DNA from: Metridium senile
Lineage: Eukaryota > Cnidaria > Anthozoa > Actiniaria > Metridiidae
Assembly: GCA_949775045.1 (NCBI GenBank)
Contig: OX459099.1
Location: 4,881,067-4,945,066 of the forward strand
Length of the DNA: 64,000 nt
Direction of reading: 5' to 3'
In this document: positions 10,601 to 34,300 of the stretch, piece by piece
Position numbering within the stretch: the first letter of the stretch is position 1
Layout of the letters: every line of letters starts with the position of its first letter
Made by a program: the position numbers and the translations under genes
The notes under the pieces: generated by a model
What the model was told of the DNA's origin: nothing
Seen by the model: the letters and a program-made list of their open reading frames with translations, nothing else
Databases searched by the model: none

Positions 10601-12735
10601 TATACTAGCCTGCATTAAAAAGATGCAACACAGGGGATAGAGAAAGAATGAGTGTTTGCTGAATTGGAAAATGTTTTGTGATATGATAGTACATTTTGAT
10701 TCACAATGCAACTCCTGAAACTGGACCACCCAAACAAATTTCAAAAGAAATATTTTTTGAGATCAAACAAAAACATTCTAGAGGGTTTTCATGCACAGTC
10801 TAAGATGTTTCTTATTCAATCTGATCTATTCCATTCACATATAATGAAAATTATTAGCATTTTAAGCAAAAAAGTCAAACATTTGTAGGGATTCTATTTG
10901 TCATATTCTCAGTCATGATTGGATAATGTTGATGCCTCTTAATATAATAAAGGATAGTTTCATTAATTTCATGTGTGGAATTGCAGATCATGTTTTATCA
11001 GGTCTAAAACCACTCCTATTAAAACATGACTGCTCATTTATTACACATTACATTACAGTGCGAATCAAAAAAACGTGGACACCTAGATATATTTTAGAAA
11101 TTTTTTATTGTTCGTTGAACAACTCAGAAACAACTATATCACAGCAAGAAGTTTGACTTAAATGTGTAATATGATAAACCTTTGTAGTTAGAGTTGTTTT
11201 TGAGTTGTTCAATGAACAATAAACGATTTCTAAAATATTTCTGGGTGCCCACGGTTTTTCGATTCGCACCTACCTTTGTTTGGTTGTATTCAACTAAGTT
11301 TCCATCATTATCTGACCATTGACAGATAGTCTGCAAAGAAATACCACAGTATGTTACTGAAAGTTTCCTAATCTTAATGTTACACAGTATATATATATAT
11401 ACAGGTTCCCATTTAAATCTGTACTTTCCCATTTAATCTGTACTTATGCAAATTGTGTTGTGTGCTAAACACACAGATCAACCAATCAGAGTATATAATT
11501 TATCAAGTGAACTTCTCTGATTGGTCGATCTGTGTGTTTAGCAAATTTGCATAAGTACAAATTTACATGGGAAAGTACAGACTTAAATGGGAACCTGTTA
11601 TATACACAAACTAAAACATAACTCTAGACTATCTCAATAACTTAAGTCTTTGGTCAATCACAACAAACTCAATCACAATTAACAATTACACTTAAAATTT
11701 AACATTTCCTAATTTTAATGTTACACAGTATATATAAAAAACTGAAACATAGTTCTAGACTATTTCAATAACAACAGTCTTTGGTCAATCACAACCACGA
11801 TGCCTGTAAAACTAACTAAAAAGTGCAAAATTTGGTGGCTGCAGGAAATGCATTTGTCAACAATGAAGGAGCTTACCATATCATCTAAAACACCTATGTA
11901 TCTTTCACCGCAAGGTTCTTGGACCACGGCAGTAGAGAATTCCCTTCTTTGTTGAACTGGTAAACTACTGACAAGCTTTTTATTTTCCAACTATGAAAAT
12001 AAAAAATATATAACTTGACATAAATCTTATAAAAGTAGAAACAACTGCTGTCTGGAGTAGAATACATAAATTAATAAAGACAGAATAGTCCTTTGCACAG
12101 TTCCATTCAGTGACCACAAATGATAGTTCCAAGTCGAGGTTCGCATTGTTGCGTATGATAAATTATAATTTTGCTATGCGCTACAACCCGAACCTAGACT
12201 TGGAACTATTATTTGTGGTCACTGAACGGAACTGCAAACTGTTATCAAAAGTTCTTTGGTTCAAATTTGACGACTGTGTCAATTCTATCTTTAATTAAAA
12301 TCATGACCATGACGACAATAATAGTGATACTAATAATGATGATGATGATAATAATGATAATGATGATAGTAATGACTGATAATAATAAATTTATGATGAT
12401 GACATATGGGTTTAGTGTTGGGAATATCATTACATAAATTCCAATACAGTACAATACTAAAACGTTTTAGAAATACAATGATCTTGCCTTGTTCAACACA
12501 GATTTTATACGATCATTTTTCAATAGCATAACTTTGTAAAAAAAAAAAAACATAGTTTGTCCGTAGCCATATTTGATCAAATATACAACTAAAATAAACT
12601 TACATTATATATTAATACACCTCGATCCTTGAACGTTAATATTACATGATTTTTAGTAAGATGTCTTTCTACCCCAAGCAAAAAATCCTTTTGAAATGAC
12701 CTACACAACATAAAAGGTTCGCTCATGTCCGCCAT
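1663..12735 (-). CDS. NOL11: Nucleolar protein 11 (NOL11), complete, 22 coding exons
   Basis: NOL11 is a small-subunit processome (t-UTP) protein needed for pre-rRNA transcription and 18S processing in the nucleolus. Coding exons on the minus strand, 5' to 3': 12604-12735, 11877-11990, 11274-11330, 10422-10570, 9451-9514, 9277-9360, 8847-8904, 8493-8629, 8168-8246, 7524-7761, 7001-7064, 6636-6719, 6472-6544, 6301-6344, 5468-5601, 5278-5323, 4984-5063, 4053-4184, 3266-3344, 2817-2903, 2244-2351, 1663-1782. Together they give 720 aa; human NOL11 is 719. The start MADMSEPFML has an upstream-supported ATG. Diagnostic blocks are SSLATALGKL (N-terminal domain end), IQGIPESSLLSCIQ, ALDWAGWIINAHYTSLVFMP and the C-terminus LYTVEMLEM, matching the family ending LYSIEVLEL. 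All phases join. The exon 18 donor (ATT|GTATCC) is weak; retaining that intron would end the protein after about 14 more codons. Introns are full of MITEs. Confidence 0.95.
1958..2118. repeat. Foldback element in the last NOL11 intron
   Basis: GGTCAAAGGCAATAGTTTAT at the left pairs imperfectly with the right end (..ATAGTTGATGATAGTT region ending TTTGACC). It contains several ACTATCAT/ATGATAGT half-repeats. Confidence 0.65.
2421..2608. repeat. MITE family D, copy 1
   Basis: The ends read ACTGCAGTTTTTCGACTTT and AAAGTCGAAAACCCGCAGT. Similar elements are at 46749-46938 and 54797-54965. All share internal GGCAGCTAAAA-type arms. Confidence 0.75.
2957..3182. repeat. MITE family E, copy 1
   Basis: A palindrome around TGCAATGATAGAGAC / GTCTCTATCATTGCA, with outer arms AGTTCCCT / AGGGAACT. 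Copies 2 and 3 are at 25656-25826 and 38517-38726. All three sit in introns. Confidence 0.8.
3527..3812. repeat. Foldback element with arms of about 65 bp
   Basis: The left arm TATACACCTATTTCAAAA continues through GTCCACACTCTAAAGCCTGC. The right arm is its reverse complement, GCAGGCTTTAGAGTGTGGAC through TTTTGAAATAGGTGTATA. Confidence 0.8.
3814..4011. repeat. Foldback element abutting the previous one
   Basis: TATGACGTTTCAAAGTCACT at the left pairs with AGTGACTTCGGAACGTCATA at the right. It ends about 40 bp from NOL11 exon 18. Confidence 0.75.
4205..5006. repeat. 117-bp tandem repeats that copy a NOL11 splice donor
   Basis: Three full steps of exactly 117 bp put the minus-strand donor GTAAGT at 4627-4632, 4744-4749 and 4861-4866. 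The authentic exon-17 donor is at 4978-4983. Each unit carries the last ~23 bases of exon 17 (CCTGCATTCAGTATGCTA with CCA) plus about 90 bases of intron. The oldest end of the array (4205-4231) is separated from the rest by a poly-G-headed insert at about 4232-4588. Confidence 0.9.
4232..4588. repeat. Poly-G-headed repeat inside the tandem array
   Basis: A run of 22 G (4255-4276) is followed by repeated CCCTATCC/CCCAGAC motifs and a C-rich right end (CCCCCCCCCTCCCCTCCCC). It interrupts a 117-bp unit, so it was probably inserted after the array formed. Confidence 0.65.
5805..6075 (+). repeat. SINE with an (ATT)n tail
   Basis: A B-box-like GGTTTGAGTC near the start is followed by the SINE-typical stretch GGGTAATCCGGTTTTCCTCC and a TTATTATTATTATTTT tail. 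No coding sequence. A tRNA-derived or Deu/Nin-type SINE is my reading. Confidence 0.6.
6780..6960 (+). repeat. Retroelement-like fragment with an (ATT)n tail
   Basis: A GC-richer block (TGTGACGGGTATCAGGCAGT... CTTGTGGGGCAGC) ends in TATTATTATTATTTTATT. It is probably a SINE or LINE 3' end. Confidence 0.45.
7786..8035. repeat. MITE family B, copy 1
   Basis: Outer arms GATAGGTAATAGAATGAAAT / ATTTCATTCTATTACCTATC and inner arms around TTTACTGAC(A/T)TTT. It continues rightward into GATGCAGCCTATACTTGTTT, which is also seen in the copies at 9596, 24036 and 32222. Confidence 0.75.
8318..8480. repeat. Degenerate (GAT)n simple repeat
   Basis: GATGATGATG-type repeat in a NOL11 intron, directly next to exon 8 (8493-8629). 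A similar tract lies at 12300-12400. Confidence 0.7.
9596..9955. repeat. MITE family B, copy 2, split by a family A MITE
   Basis: The left part holds ATAGGTAATAGAATGAAATT and the AAGCTTGAAACGTCA arm. The right part resumes at 9918 with AATTTCATTCTATTACCTAT. The family A element (9723-9917) lies between. Confidence 0.75.
9723..9917. repeat. MITE family A, copy 1
   Basis: ACAGGTTCCCATTTAAATCT at the left; inner arms TGTGTGCTAAACACACAGAT / ATCTGTGTGTTTAGCACACA; ATGCAAAT/ATTTGCAT octamers in both arms. Other copies: 11401, 34488, 42182, 57794. Confidence 0.85.
10131..10381. repeat. Foldback MITE flanked by TA
   Basis: CAGCGCAAAGCCCAAAAGTG at the left pairs with CATACTTTTGGGCTTTGCGC + TG at the right. 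TA lies on both sides, as in Tc1/mariner-type insertions. It ends 40 bp from NOL11 exon 4. Confidence 0.85.
11056..11270. repeat. TA-flanked MITE touching a NOL11 splice donor
   Basis: CAGTGCGAATCAAAAAAACG at the left pairs with TTTTTCGATTCGCACC at the right; inner arms also pair (GAACAACTCA / TGAGTTGTTC). The flanking TA at 11271-11272 forms positions +2/+3 of the exon-3 donor of NOL11. Confidence 0.85.
11401..11598. repeat. MITE family A, copy 2
   Basis: Ends ACAGGTTCCCATTTAAATCT and ACTTAAATGGGAACCTGT, with the same inner CACACAGATC arms as the other copies. It lies in NOL11 intron 2. Confidence 0.85.
12095..12236. repeat. MITE family C, copy 1
   Basis: CAGTGACCACAAATGATAGT / ATTATTTGTGGTCACTG arms, then TTCCAAGTC / GACTTGGAA. 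The second copy is at 47593-47717. Confidence 0.8.
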
Positions 12736-13100
12736 GTTGTTTTTACACGTGCGTTGAGCCGTGTGTTTATCGATCAGCGGATATTTTGGTAAGAGAAATT
12801 CCAGTCCCTCTCTCCTTTTTGGAGGTAAAATTCAATATTGTGATTCATATTTTAATGAAGTTAATATCAAATAGTTAGTTTATTTTGATATTTTTGTAGT
12901 TCTGAGGCTCAAGCATTTTTTTGAAAAAGAAGTTACGTTTCTGCCCAAAATGACGTCACGAAAATGATGATGTTTCGGGCAGAAGTACACGGCGCATGCG
13001 TGCGTTCACTGGCTTTGTTTTTGTAATTTTGGAAAGCAAGATAAAGAAGAGGAAAGGAGATTTGAGGCAGATTTAACGCTGTCCAAGCCTCAAAATCCCA
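12736..13100. promoter_or_regulatory. Divergent promoter of NOL11 and WIPI2
   Basis: Only 365 bp separate the two start codons. A perfect cAMP-response element TGACGTCA is at 12951-12958. An NRF1-like GCGCATGCG is at 12992-13000. The stretch is less AT-rich and richer in CpG than its surroundings. Both mRNAs must start here unless non-coding exons exist. The factor assignments come from motif knowledge only. Confidence 0.65.
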
Positions 13101-26348
<13,248 letters not shown>

Positions 26349-28810
26349 CAGTGGGCTCAGTGTTAGAACTACTTTAATATATTTGGACCGTTTTGGACTG
26401 ACTTTGGAATACTGGTTGTGTATAAAAAAGACGATTTTCTCCGAAGATAACTGATTGAACAAAGAAAGGACAAAAAACATCAGAGAAAGGAGAAGAAAAA
26501 AACTTTCCACCAACTTACTAAAAGTTATAACAATTCCAGTGTCTTTCTTTTCCATGATGGCTTACCCACAAAGGTTTGCTTTCAAAAACTGTTACAGATT
26601 TTAAAGTTGGATATAAAATTTTACATGTATTGAAACATTGAAAAGGATAATCGAGATTGAACTTTACCGAGGATTTGTCGAAAATTATCGTTTATAAAAA
26701 TTAACTAAACAGTCATTTTAAACTATATTCATAAATCGTTTTATTATTACTTACAAGTGGAGACGTCATTTCTCTCTCATCTCATTCCTATTAAAGTTTT
26801 TATTTCTGTCCAAACTTTCATGCTCTATTAAACACAAAAACCATTGAAAAATAAAATTAAAAAAAGAGTTAAGAAGTTTTTAGATAATTTAAAGTTTTAG
26901 AAGTTTAATAATGGTTGCCAAAGTCGTTCCCGATAGGCTTTTCGCTTCACTTGTGAGTTGGGAAAGCGCATGCAGGAAAGAAACCTGGGTTCGAGGTTGG
27001 TTTAATGGTTGGTTTGCTGTAATCGCGCTTTCGTTATTGAAAACCATTAACCATTGATGTCATTAACCATTGATGCTGTGTTAATAGTGTATAAACCGCA
27101 ATAAACAATCTATATATATATTTGAACGTTAATTAATCTATAAACTTTGAGTGCTTGTCTATCTTTTCTTAATAATAATAATAATATATACATATATTTC
27201 CTTGAGTGGTTTCCTATTTGTTTTTTTCTTTCTTCTCTTTTGTTATTTCTTTCCCTTCTTGGTTTCTTCCTTCTTTCCTTTGTTGATCAGTTTCCTTTGC
27301 CAGTCCTTCCTTTGATTCATTCCTTCCTTCCGTTTCTCCTTTTCTTTTCCATGTCATTCTTTTTCTTTCTCTATTCAGCCTTTCTTTTCATTTTCCGTGT
27401 CTTCATTACTTGAATCTATAATATTAATTTTCGCATATATAGATATTTCTAGACTAACCCATGCAGCGTTAATCTCCTATTTATAAATTTTATTAATTTG
27501 AAAACTCGACAACCTAACACAACTGGATAAGCTATAATTAAAATGTTTACAAGGGAATTCTTTGATATACCGGATAGCATGCAAAGATATATATATGATG
27601 ACATTTCAGAATTGTTCTAAATGTACAATATACAGTACATCCTTGTATAGTCGTGGTGTGTGTTAAGCCAGACCAACAGGTATCGCGAATACATAAACCA
27701 ATGAAAAATAGAAACTTGAATCAACAATTCAGCAGGTATTTCAGTGCTGACCCATTGTTATTGAGGTTAATCAATTCTCACTGCACTTGCTCTACAAGTA
27801 ACGGACGACTGAATACTTATCACACTATCCCAGCTATTAACTACGTGGATAATCATGCAAAAAGAGGTATGTGTAACAAAGGATTATTTCATCGACTATG
27901 TCGACACTAGTGGAAAGCCTCGCAGTTGTCAGCCATTGAACGTTGTCATCAAGCATGTTACTATCGACGGTGACGGCCCTGTGTTAACTGCTGCAGAACT
28001 TGCGCAGATATTGAGGATGGATGCAGAAGGTGAATCGACCAGGAATATCAACAGCAATCAATAAACAAAGTTTACATGGTCTGACAGCTAAAAGAAACTT
28101 TTTAGGACGTTAATGTGGAAACTTGGACGTTGTTCCTTTCCAAACATTAGTGCATGGACAGCATGATTGTGACTGATTGCGTCAACACAGCTACAAGCCG
28201 ATCATGATAAAAAGAGTGCCGCAAGAACATGCAGAAATTTCATTTTTCACACTGGAGCATCGTGAAGACAATTGTTCTTTACCGACATTTTTCAAGTTTT
28301 ATTTTATATTTATATTGAACAGAAATTATTTCATCAAGTATTGAAATGAAAAGACACAATACTAAAGTCATAAAAAGATTCAAATTTAAAGAATGATTTA
28401 TTATCAATAATACTTTAGTTAATTACTTCTGAGTATCAAAACTCTCAGTTGTTTTAGAGAGTTTTATATAGTATTAAAGAGAAGCTTTATATGTGGTATA
28501 CTGATATAGAGTACATGTTAATGCGCAATAATGATCTCCAAATATCCGTTCAGTTTGCATAAATAATGAATAAGTAATCTATATACATGGCTTTAATAGC
28601 AGTTGAATTTCTAATCCGTAAAACCTTCAAATATCCCGCGCTGAACTTGGACCGAGCTGTATATAACAAAAGCCACGATCGACAAGCAGATATTCCAATC
28701 TTTTATCCTATACTGATCATGAGGCGCACGCAATATGGCACTAGCAGTGCAAGACAGGCACAATCCACTAACTATATTTGGAGTAAAAATGTTAACCTCT
28801 TGATATACTA
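26349..28810. other. WIPI2 3' flank and intergenic sequence
   Basis: AT-rich, with a pyrimidine-rich stretch at 27200-27420. The only open frame worth noting is 27855-28064. No RNA gene is recognised. Confidence 0.5.
27855..28064 (+). CDS. Small hypothetical ORF, 69 aa
   Basis: Starts MQKEVCVTKDYFIDYVDTSG and ends in TAA. It contains KPRSCQPLNVVIKHVTIDGD and LTAAELAQILRMDAEGE. Base composition over the ORF is more balanced than in the AT-rich flanks, and the amino-acid mix looks protein-like, which sets it apart from the neighbouring noise ORFs. I do not recognise the family. It could be a single-exon peptide gene, the last exon of a longer gene, or chance. No clear promoter or upstream exon was found. 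Confidence 0.3.
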   Translation: MQKEVCVTKDYFIDYVDTSGKPRSCQPLNVVIKHVTIDGDGPVLTAAELAQILRMDAEGESTRNINSNQ

Positions 28811-29069
28811 CAATCATGTGCAAAATACCTTGGGACATTATCTGGTTTTAACATGAAAAATATTTGAACATCATTTTTCCTTTCCCCTTCTTCTCCGTAT
28901 CAATGTTGAATTGTGGGAATGTGAAACGGTTGTCATTTGAAAGACCAATCAACATTGCTTAGGGGGGAAGGGGGTTTGCAAATAAAATTGATAGATTTTT
29001 GTATTTTTTGAAACGAAAACGCTCATAAAAAAGTGACAAAGTCCCAACAATTCAGTTTGCACATGATTG
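28811..29069. repeat. MITE flanked by TA
   Basis: CAATCATGTGCAAAATACCT at the left pairs with TTTGCACATGATTG at the right; GGGAC / GTCCC also pair. TA on both sides suggests a Tc1/mariner derivative. Confidence 0.75.
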
Positions 29070-29128
29070 TAGATCGACTTACAGACTACTTAAATAGAGT
29101 TAAAAAAAATATCCTATACATTCACTTA

Positions 29129-29368
29129 GGGACGGACCATTAGATTTTTGAGGGGGGGGGGGGGGGGAGGGGGGAGGTTGGGCAATTTTTTTTGCACGAT
29201 ATTTTTTTCCCACTCTAAGTATGTGCACGAATTTTTTTTTCATCTTGCACGATCTTTTTTTTCAGAATATTTGCTGTGCTCGAATTTTTTTTTTTTCTCT
29301 TTAAGGCTGTGCTCGAAATGTTTTTTGGTATTTGCCCAACCGCCCTCAGAAATCTAATGGTCCGTCCC
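29129..29368. repeat. GGACCATTAGA-type MITE, TTA-flanked (PIF/Harbinger-like), copy 1
   Basis: GGGACGGACCATTAGATTT and AAATCTAATGGTCCGTCCC are the ends. The 3-bp duplication TTA flanks it, fitting the TWA target of PIF/Harbinger. A 16-base poly-G lies near the left end. The second copy is at 56128-56833. Confidence 0.8.
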
Positions 29369-29477
29369 TTACCTAGAGTCGATGGGCCTCATGAAACATG
29401 ATGCAATTTTATTTAACAAATCTTAGTTCAGTTTTAGAAACAGAGTTACTTACTGAATGATCTTAGATATATAAGAT

Positions 29478-29597
29478 CTAGTTCAAACATCGCATCTCAC
29501 ATGTGCCGAATCTAATGCAAATGAGATGGCAAAACCTATTGTTTGAATTCATTTGCATTAGCTATATATTCGGCACATGAGAGATGCGACGTTTTAA
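29478..29597. repeat. Foldback MITE whose right end was split by the Kolobok-like insertion
   Basis: CAAACATCGCATCTCACATG pairs with CATGAGAGATGCGACGTTT. The outermost CTAGTT of the left arm finds its partner (AACTAG) only beyond the transposon, at 36339-36344. Confidence 0.75.
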
Positions 29598-30774
29598 GGC
29601 TGGTGCCTAGTAATTGCAACCCATTTTTATTTCATTGAAACTATACCAGTTATTTGAAACACCTAATGGGCTATCTAAAACTGGAAAAAAATTGGGGGGT
29701 CACCTCGCATCGAAGCGAGATAATTAATGTTAAATACCTGATGACGTAGGTGTATTTTTGCGAATTTTAAAGAAATAATATTTCATACTGTTAAGAGTTA
29801 TTCAAGAAATAAACGTGAAATAATAATCTACTACATGGGTGCTTTTTATAATAAATTAAGGTTTTCTTCCATCAAATGCTCAACTATTACTTTTAATGAG
29901 TTTTGACTCAAAAAAGAGGAAAAGTGATTTTGCGCGGGATATGAACTAATGAGTAAATCCCCAATTGAAACCATTTTTATTTTTAAAATATCATCTTAAA
30001 AAATTACTTAAATATGTACATCACAATTTTTGCTAACAAAAAGTAGGGGTACCCACGCGTTTTTTTGAGTTAATGGGTGGTATATCTCGAATTTATGCTT
30101 TGAATTGAGTGTTGGTGACAATTTATCCCCACTCCCTCCCCGGTAAAATTCAAAACATGCTGTCTGCATTGCATTTTGGGTGCTTCCAAAATGGCGGCCA
30201 GCACATGCACGTATAGTAGGAATGGCTACGAAGAAGAAAGTGGACTCATTTCGCATAATTATAAAATCAAATCACACAAACAGATCTTCAAAAGTTATCT
30301 ATGGCTATAAAGAGAAATGGAGTTTCTTTTTGGATGGATGCAATTCATTCTTCAGTGTTTGTTGGTGAGTATAAAGAAGAGGAGTAAGAAGATTGTCATA
30401 TAATTTTTCAGTGCACGTTGCTTGGGAAATATGCTTACATAGTTTTTTAGTTTATACACATGAATGAAGATATCTGTTTTTTGTTGTTTTTGTTTTGTAC
30501 TTTTGGCTTTTTGTTCTGATAATTTACACAATATGATTTCGGTCATAATTATGTCAAAAAACTAGCGTACATGACATGTTTGTTATGTAATGTTGTCAAT
30601 ATATACACATTCAATCGATAGCGATCAATAAAATCAGGTGAAAATATCGATAATCGAAAAGTCTCTTATGTGAGTAATTGATAATTATCACATTTTCAGT
30701 CGTACATAATTCAATTCCCATAGAGTACTAAACATTTAATCTTAGAAATAAAGTCAAATTGCTGTGTTATAGGT

Positions 30775-31075
30775 CTTATTTAGTGACTATTTAATATATA
30801 GTCACTATCAAAAACAAGTAAAGTTGTAAAGAGGTATTGTTTTTCCATTTGTATTTGATGTTTCTGTTTGAGTGAAAATGACTAAACTATTAGTAAAAAC
30901 TATTTTGTTATTATTTCATGGTTTTAGTGTTTTCACTTTACTAATAGTAATTTAGAGCCTATATTTTAGTAATTTTGCCCTATCACCCTATTCAAACAGA
31001 AACAACAACTACAAGGGAACACTTCCTCCTTACAACTTTACTTTTCTATGTTAAAGACTAATATTCACTAAGTAA
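30775..31075. repeat. Foldback element inside the transposon 3' region
   Basis: TTAGTGACTAT... GTAAAGTTGTAAAGAGG at the left pairs with CCTCCTTACAACTTTAC and AATATTCACTA at the right. GATGTTTCTGTTTGA / TCAAACAGAAACA also pair. A partial relative is near 42045-42165. Confidence 0.65.
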
Positions 31076-31340
31076 AATCTACATTAGACAGCATGGAAAG
31101 AGCAGAACTATATTATATTTCATGTACAAAGTGTTGACACAGTGATACAAAAATACAAGTGTACAATTTTGGCTTGTTACTATAAGCCTTGGTCACAAGG
31201 CTTTTATTTATTTAGTCAATTAGAATAACATTATGTAATTGCACGACACCACCCTGCAAGGCAGTTATATTTATAAAAATCTTAAATGTAAAAAAACCTC
31301 TACTGCTATTAAGCCAATTAGGCTTCAAAAAGTTGTTTAT

Positions 31341-34300
31341 TTAGTATGTTTCCATAAAATTAATAAGTTTTGTTACAATTTTCTTAGATATTGTGACTCT
31401 TGCTTTCAAAGTGTTGCTATTCTTTTCTGCCAAGAGACATTTTATTCCCTCCATGCCACCCCTTTGAAACGCAAGTTTTAAATGATGGTAATTCAGGTTA
31501 GAACCAGCCATTTTCTGAGCCATACTTTTTGAGATAACTTTTCTATCAACAAGTGGCATTAATGAAGGCAGATTGTAGGCAACTCTTGTATGATGCTCTA
31601 ATGAGTCCGAAACATGACCAAATGAGAAACTGTTTCTGTCATATTGTTGGTCTGTTGGTTTGAGATGTGTTAATAAGTCTCTCAGTGCTTTGACATCTTC
31701 TAACCCATTATGGGCATCATAGGACACATCAAGTATATCTCTAACCAATTGTTCTTGTTTGTAGGATGGTCTGTGCGGTATTATTTCTCGAAAGAGGGGA
31801 AGAGTGTCGACAAATCCTTGGATTAGTAGTTGCAGCTCTTCAACAAGATTTAACTTCATAAATGCTTTTACAAGGATTCTGGAGTCAAAGACTTTATTGT
31901 TGTGGGCCATTAGTACTACTGGTTTATTGAATGACTTTAAATAATGTAGAAAGCTCTGCAAACAATCAACAAGACTTGATGTGTTGACAGGCTGGCATTT
32001 GTAGAGGAGTTGTCCAGCAACCACTGTAAGGCTATTTGCTTTTGAAGCATGCGAGGCAATACCATTCAATGGCATTACATACTGGTCATATAGGACGGAT
32101 GGTTGATCTTCTTGGGGAAGTGAAGCTGCTGAAAGCTGACAAATTTCTGCAGTACTTAGACCTAAAAAAAACATTAATTGAAGTGTTTAAAACCGTTATT
32201 TGAAAAATTTATACATAAATATTGGTAATTATATAATGAAATTTGTAAAAAATTGTTAATTGTAAACCGTAAAAAAATGTTGACTTAACTTTACTGGCGT
32301 TTCAAGCTTTAGCCCTTTATCGGAATAAAAGGAAGGACAAAAGCTTGAAACGTCAGTAAAGTAAAGTCAAAAGTTTTTACGGTGTTACAAATTTCATAAT
32401 ATAATTACCTATTGTTTATATCAAACACCGACGCAGCCTATACTAGTTTACTCGCTAGTTGCCACATACATAACTAGGTTTATTTGTACAAGCATACAGT
32501 CTTTGCTAAAGTGTTGTTTGTTTGCTTGTTTCTTTGTTTGTAGCTTTGGTTGTCATTTATTTTATATCAATATTTACCCAAATTGGAAGTTTCCAGATCA
32601 AACACAACAACAGTAGAATTTTGTTTTGAGATGTTCAGACCAACTGGTGACGGTATTGGCGCATAACATGCTTTGGGAATTGGTGTCAGATCATCATTAT
32701 TTTCATGTTGATACTGTATTCCTGACTTGTATGTTGCTCCTTCAACAACCTCAGCATGCAGGGTATGTTGTGATCTAGCCTTTTTAAGGGACAGCCTATT
32801 TCTTCTGAACTCCCTAGTAGTTTCCCTGTCTTTACGTTTGTTGTACTGTTGGTCTTTGTTCTTGTTAAATGATAATGTAATTGTGCCGGGAGATATATTA
32901 TTTGCTTCATTGACCTGAAACAATAGGAGATTATTTTAATTTATTCCAATGAATTGATAAACTTATAAACAATTATTGTTTAAAGATTTATATTTGTATG
33001 GGCACTTTAAATGTAGTCACATAATGTTTATGTTTTTTTTTTTTCTCTTTGGGCAATTTGATTTATACAATCCTGTGTAAAGAAGAAGGCTTAAACATCA
33101 AAAGTGTATTAACAAAACAGTTTCAGTTTACCTCACAAATTACTGTATTCCCTTTATTTTTTGTTGCAACAGTCAGGGCTACACGATTTAGCAAACTGGT
33201 TGACCCAGAAAAATGGATACGCTTGGGAGCTCGAACAGAAATACTATGATTCATTGCCTCATTAGCTTGAGTGGATCCCAAAGGAGCAAGCTTTTCAGCA
33301 TACTTAGAGAACAGGTTGAAAACCTAAAAGCAAATAGATCATAAATTAGAAATACAATTCTGAGCTCAACAGTAAGAGTGTCGCCATTATATACAGTTGC
33401 AATATATGCGCATGCTCTGATTGGCCAACTACCATGTTTATAGCTGAGGCCAGCAAAATATATATATAAATTGAAATATGCACCCGTTTGTGTACTGTGA
33501 TATAAATACTCTGGGAAATACTCAGCTACACCTCTTATTTTTTCAATACTTTTCTCTTGCTCTTCAGCTCCCAATGTGTTTATTACAGTATATAGACATG
33601 TGTATCATTTTTAATTCCTTAATGATATATAACAGGGTAGTGTTTCCTTTGTATTTCATATTTCTCAGATATCTTTTAGTTACAGTGACTGAATTGAATA
33701 GTCACTAAAATATATTGTTGAAAATTAGGGTTTTTCACACAAAAAAATGCATTGCCAACTGCAAATTCCAACCTCCAGATTATCAAAAGTCATTAATAAG
33801 CTGTACCTTCACTAGTTCTATTTTTAGTTCATCCCCATGTAGATCTTTGCCATGAGGTAATGACTTGTGGCAGTACTTTGACGGGTCTGTATTGTAGGTA
33901 CACCATGACCCACAAGAACTGTGGTCACCAAATGCATGCTTCGGTATACTTGTGCATCCTTTGGCAATTTTGTCTGGGTTCCCTTTGTTTTGAGTAAGAA
34001 GGTAGCCAAAACACTTAGTTAGATATTCTGCTACACTTTTTGACAGAAGTTTATGATGTTCTCCAACTTTAATTAGATGGCCATACAGTGATTTTTTGGC
34101 ATGTCCAACATCCGACCAAACACCAATATTCTCATCAACATCATTATGAATATGAGATATTGTTGTTGTGTCTCCATCCATGATGATGTTACCTATGCCA
34201 TACTGGACACTTGTTGAATTTCCAGTTTTGTCAATTGTTTGTAGAGTTCCTAATAAAAACAATATTATATATGAAATTGAAAAAGAAAATAACATACAAT

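Noticed and set aside
28587..28856. 89-aa plus-strand and 75-aa minus-strand ORFs
   Set aside because: They overlap each other and run into a TA-flanked MITE; no family signature.
30180..30368. Possible second gene at the left side of the Kolobok-like element (ATGs at 30191 and 30222, donor GTGAGT at 30363)
   Set aside because: The start context is good (CAAAATGGCGG), but neither frame gives a recognisable domain and I found no matching downstream exon.
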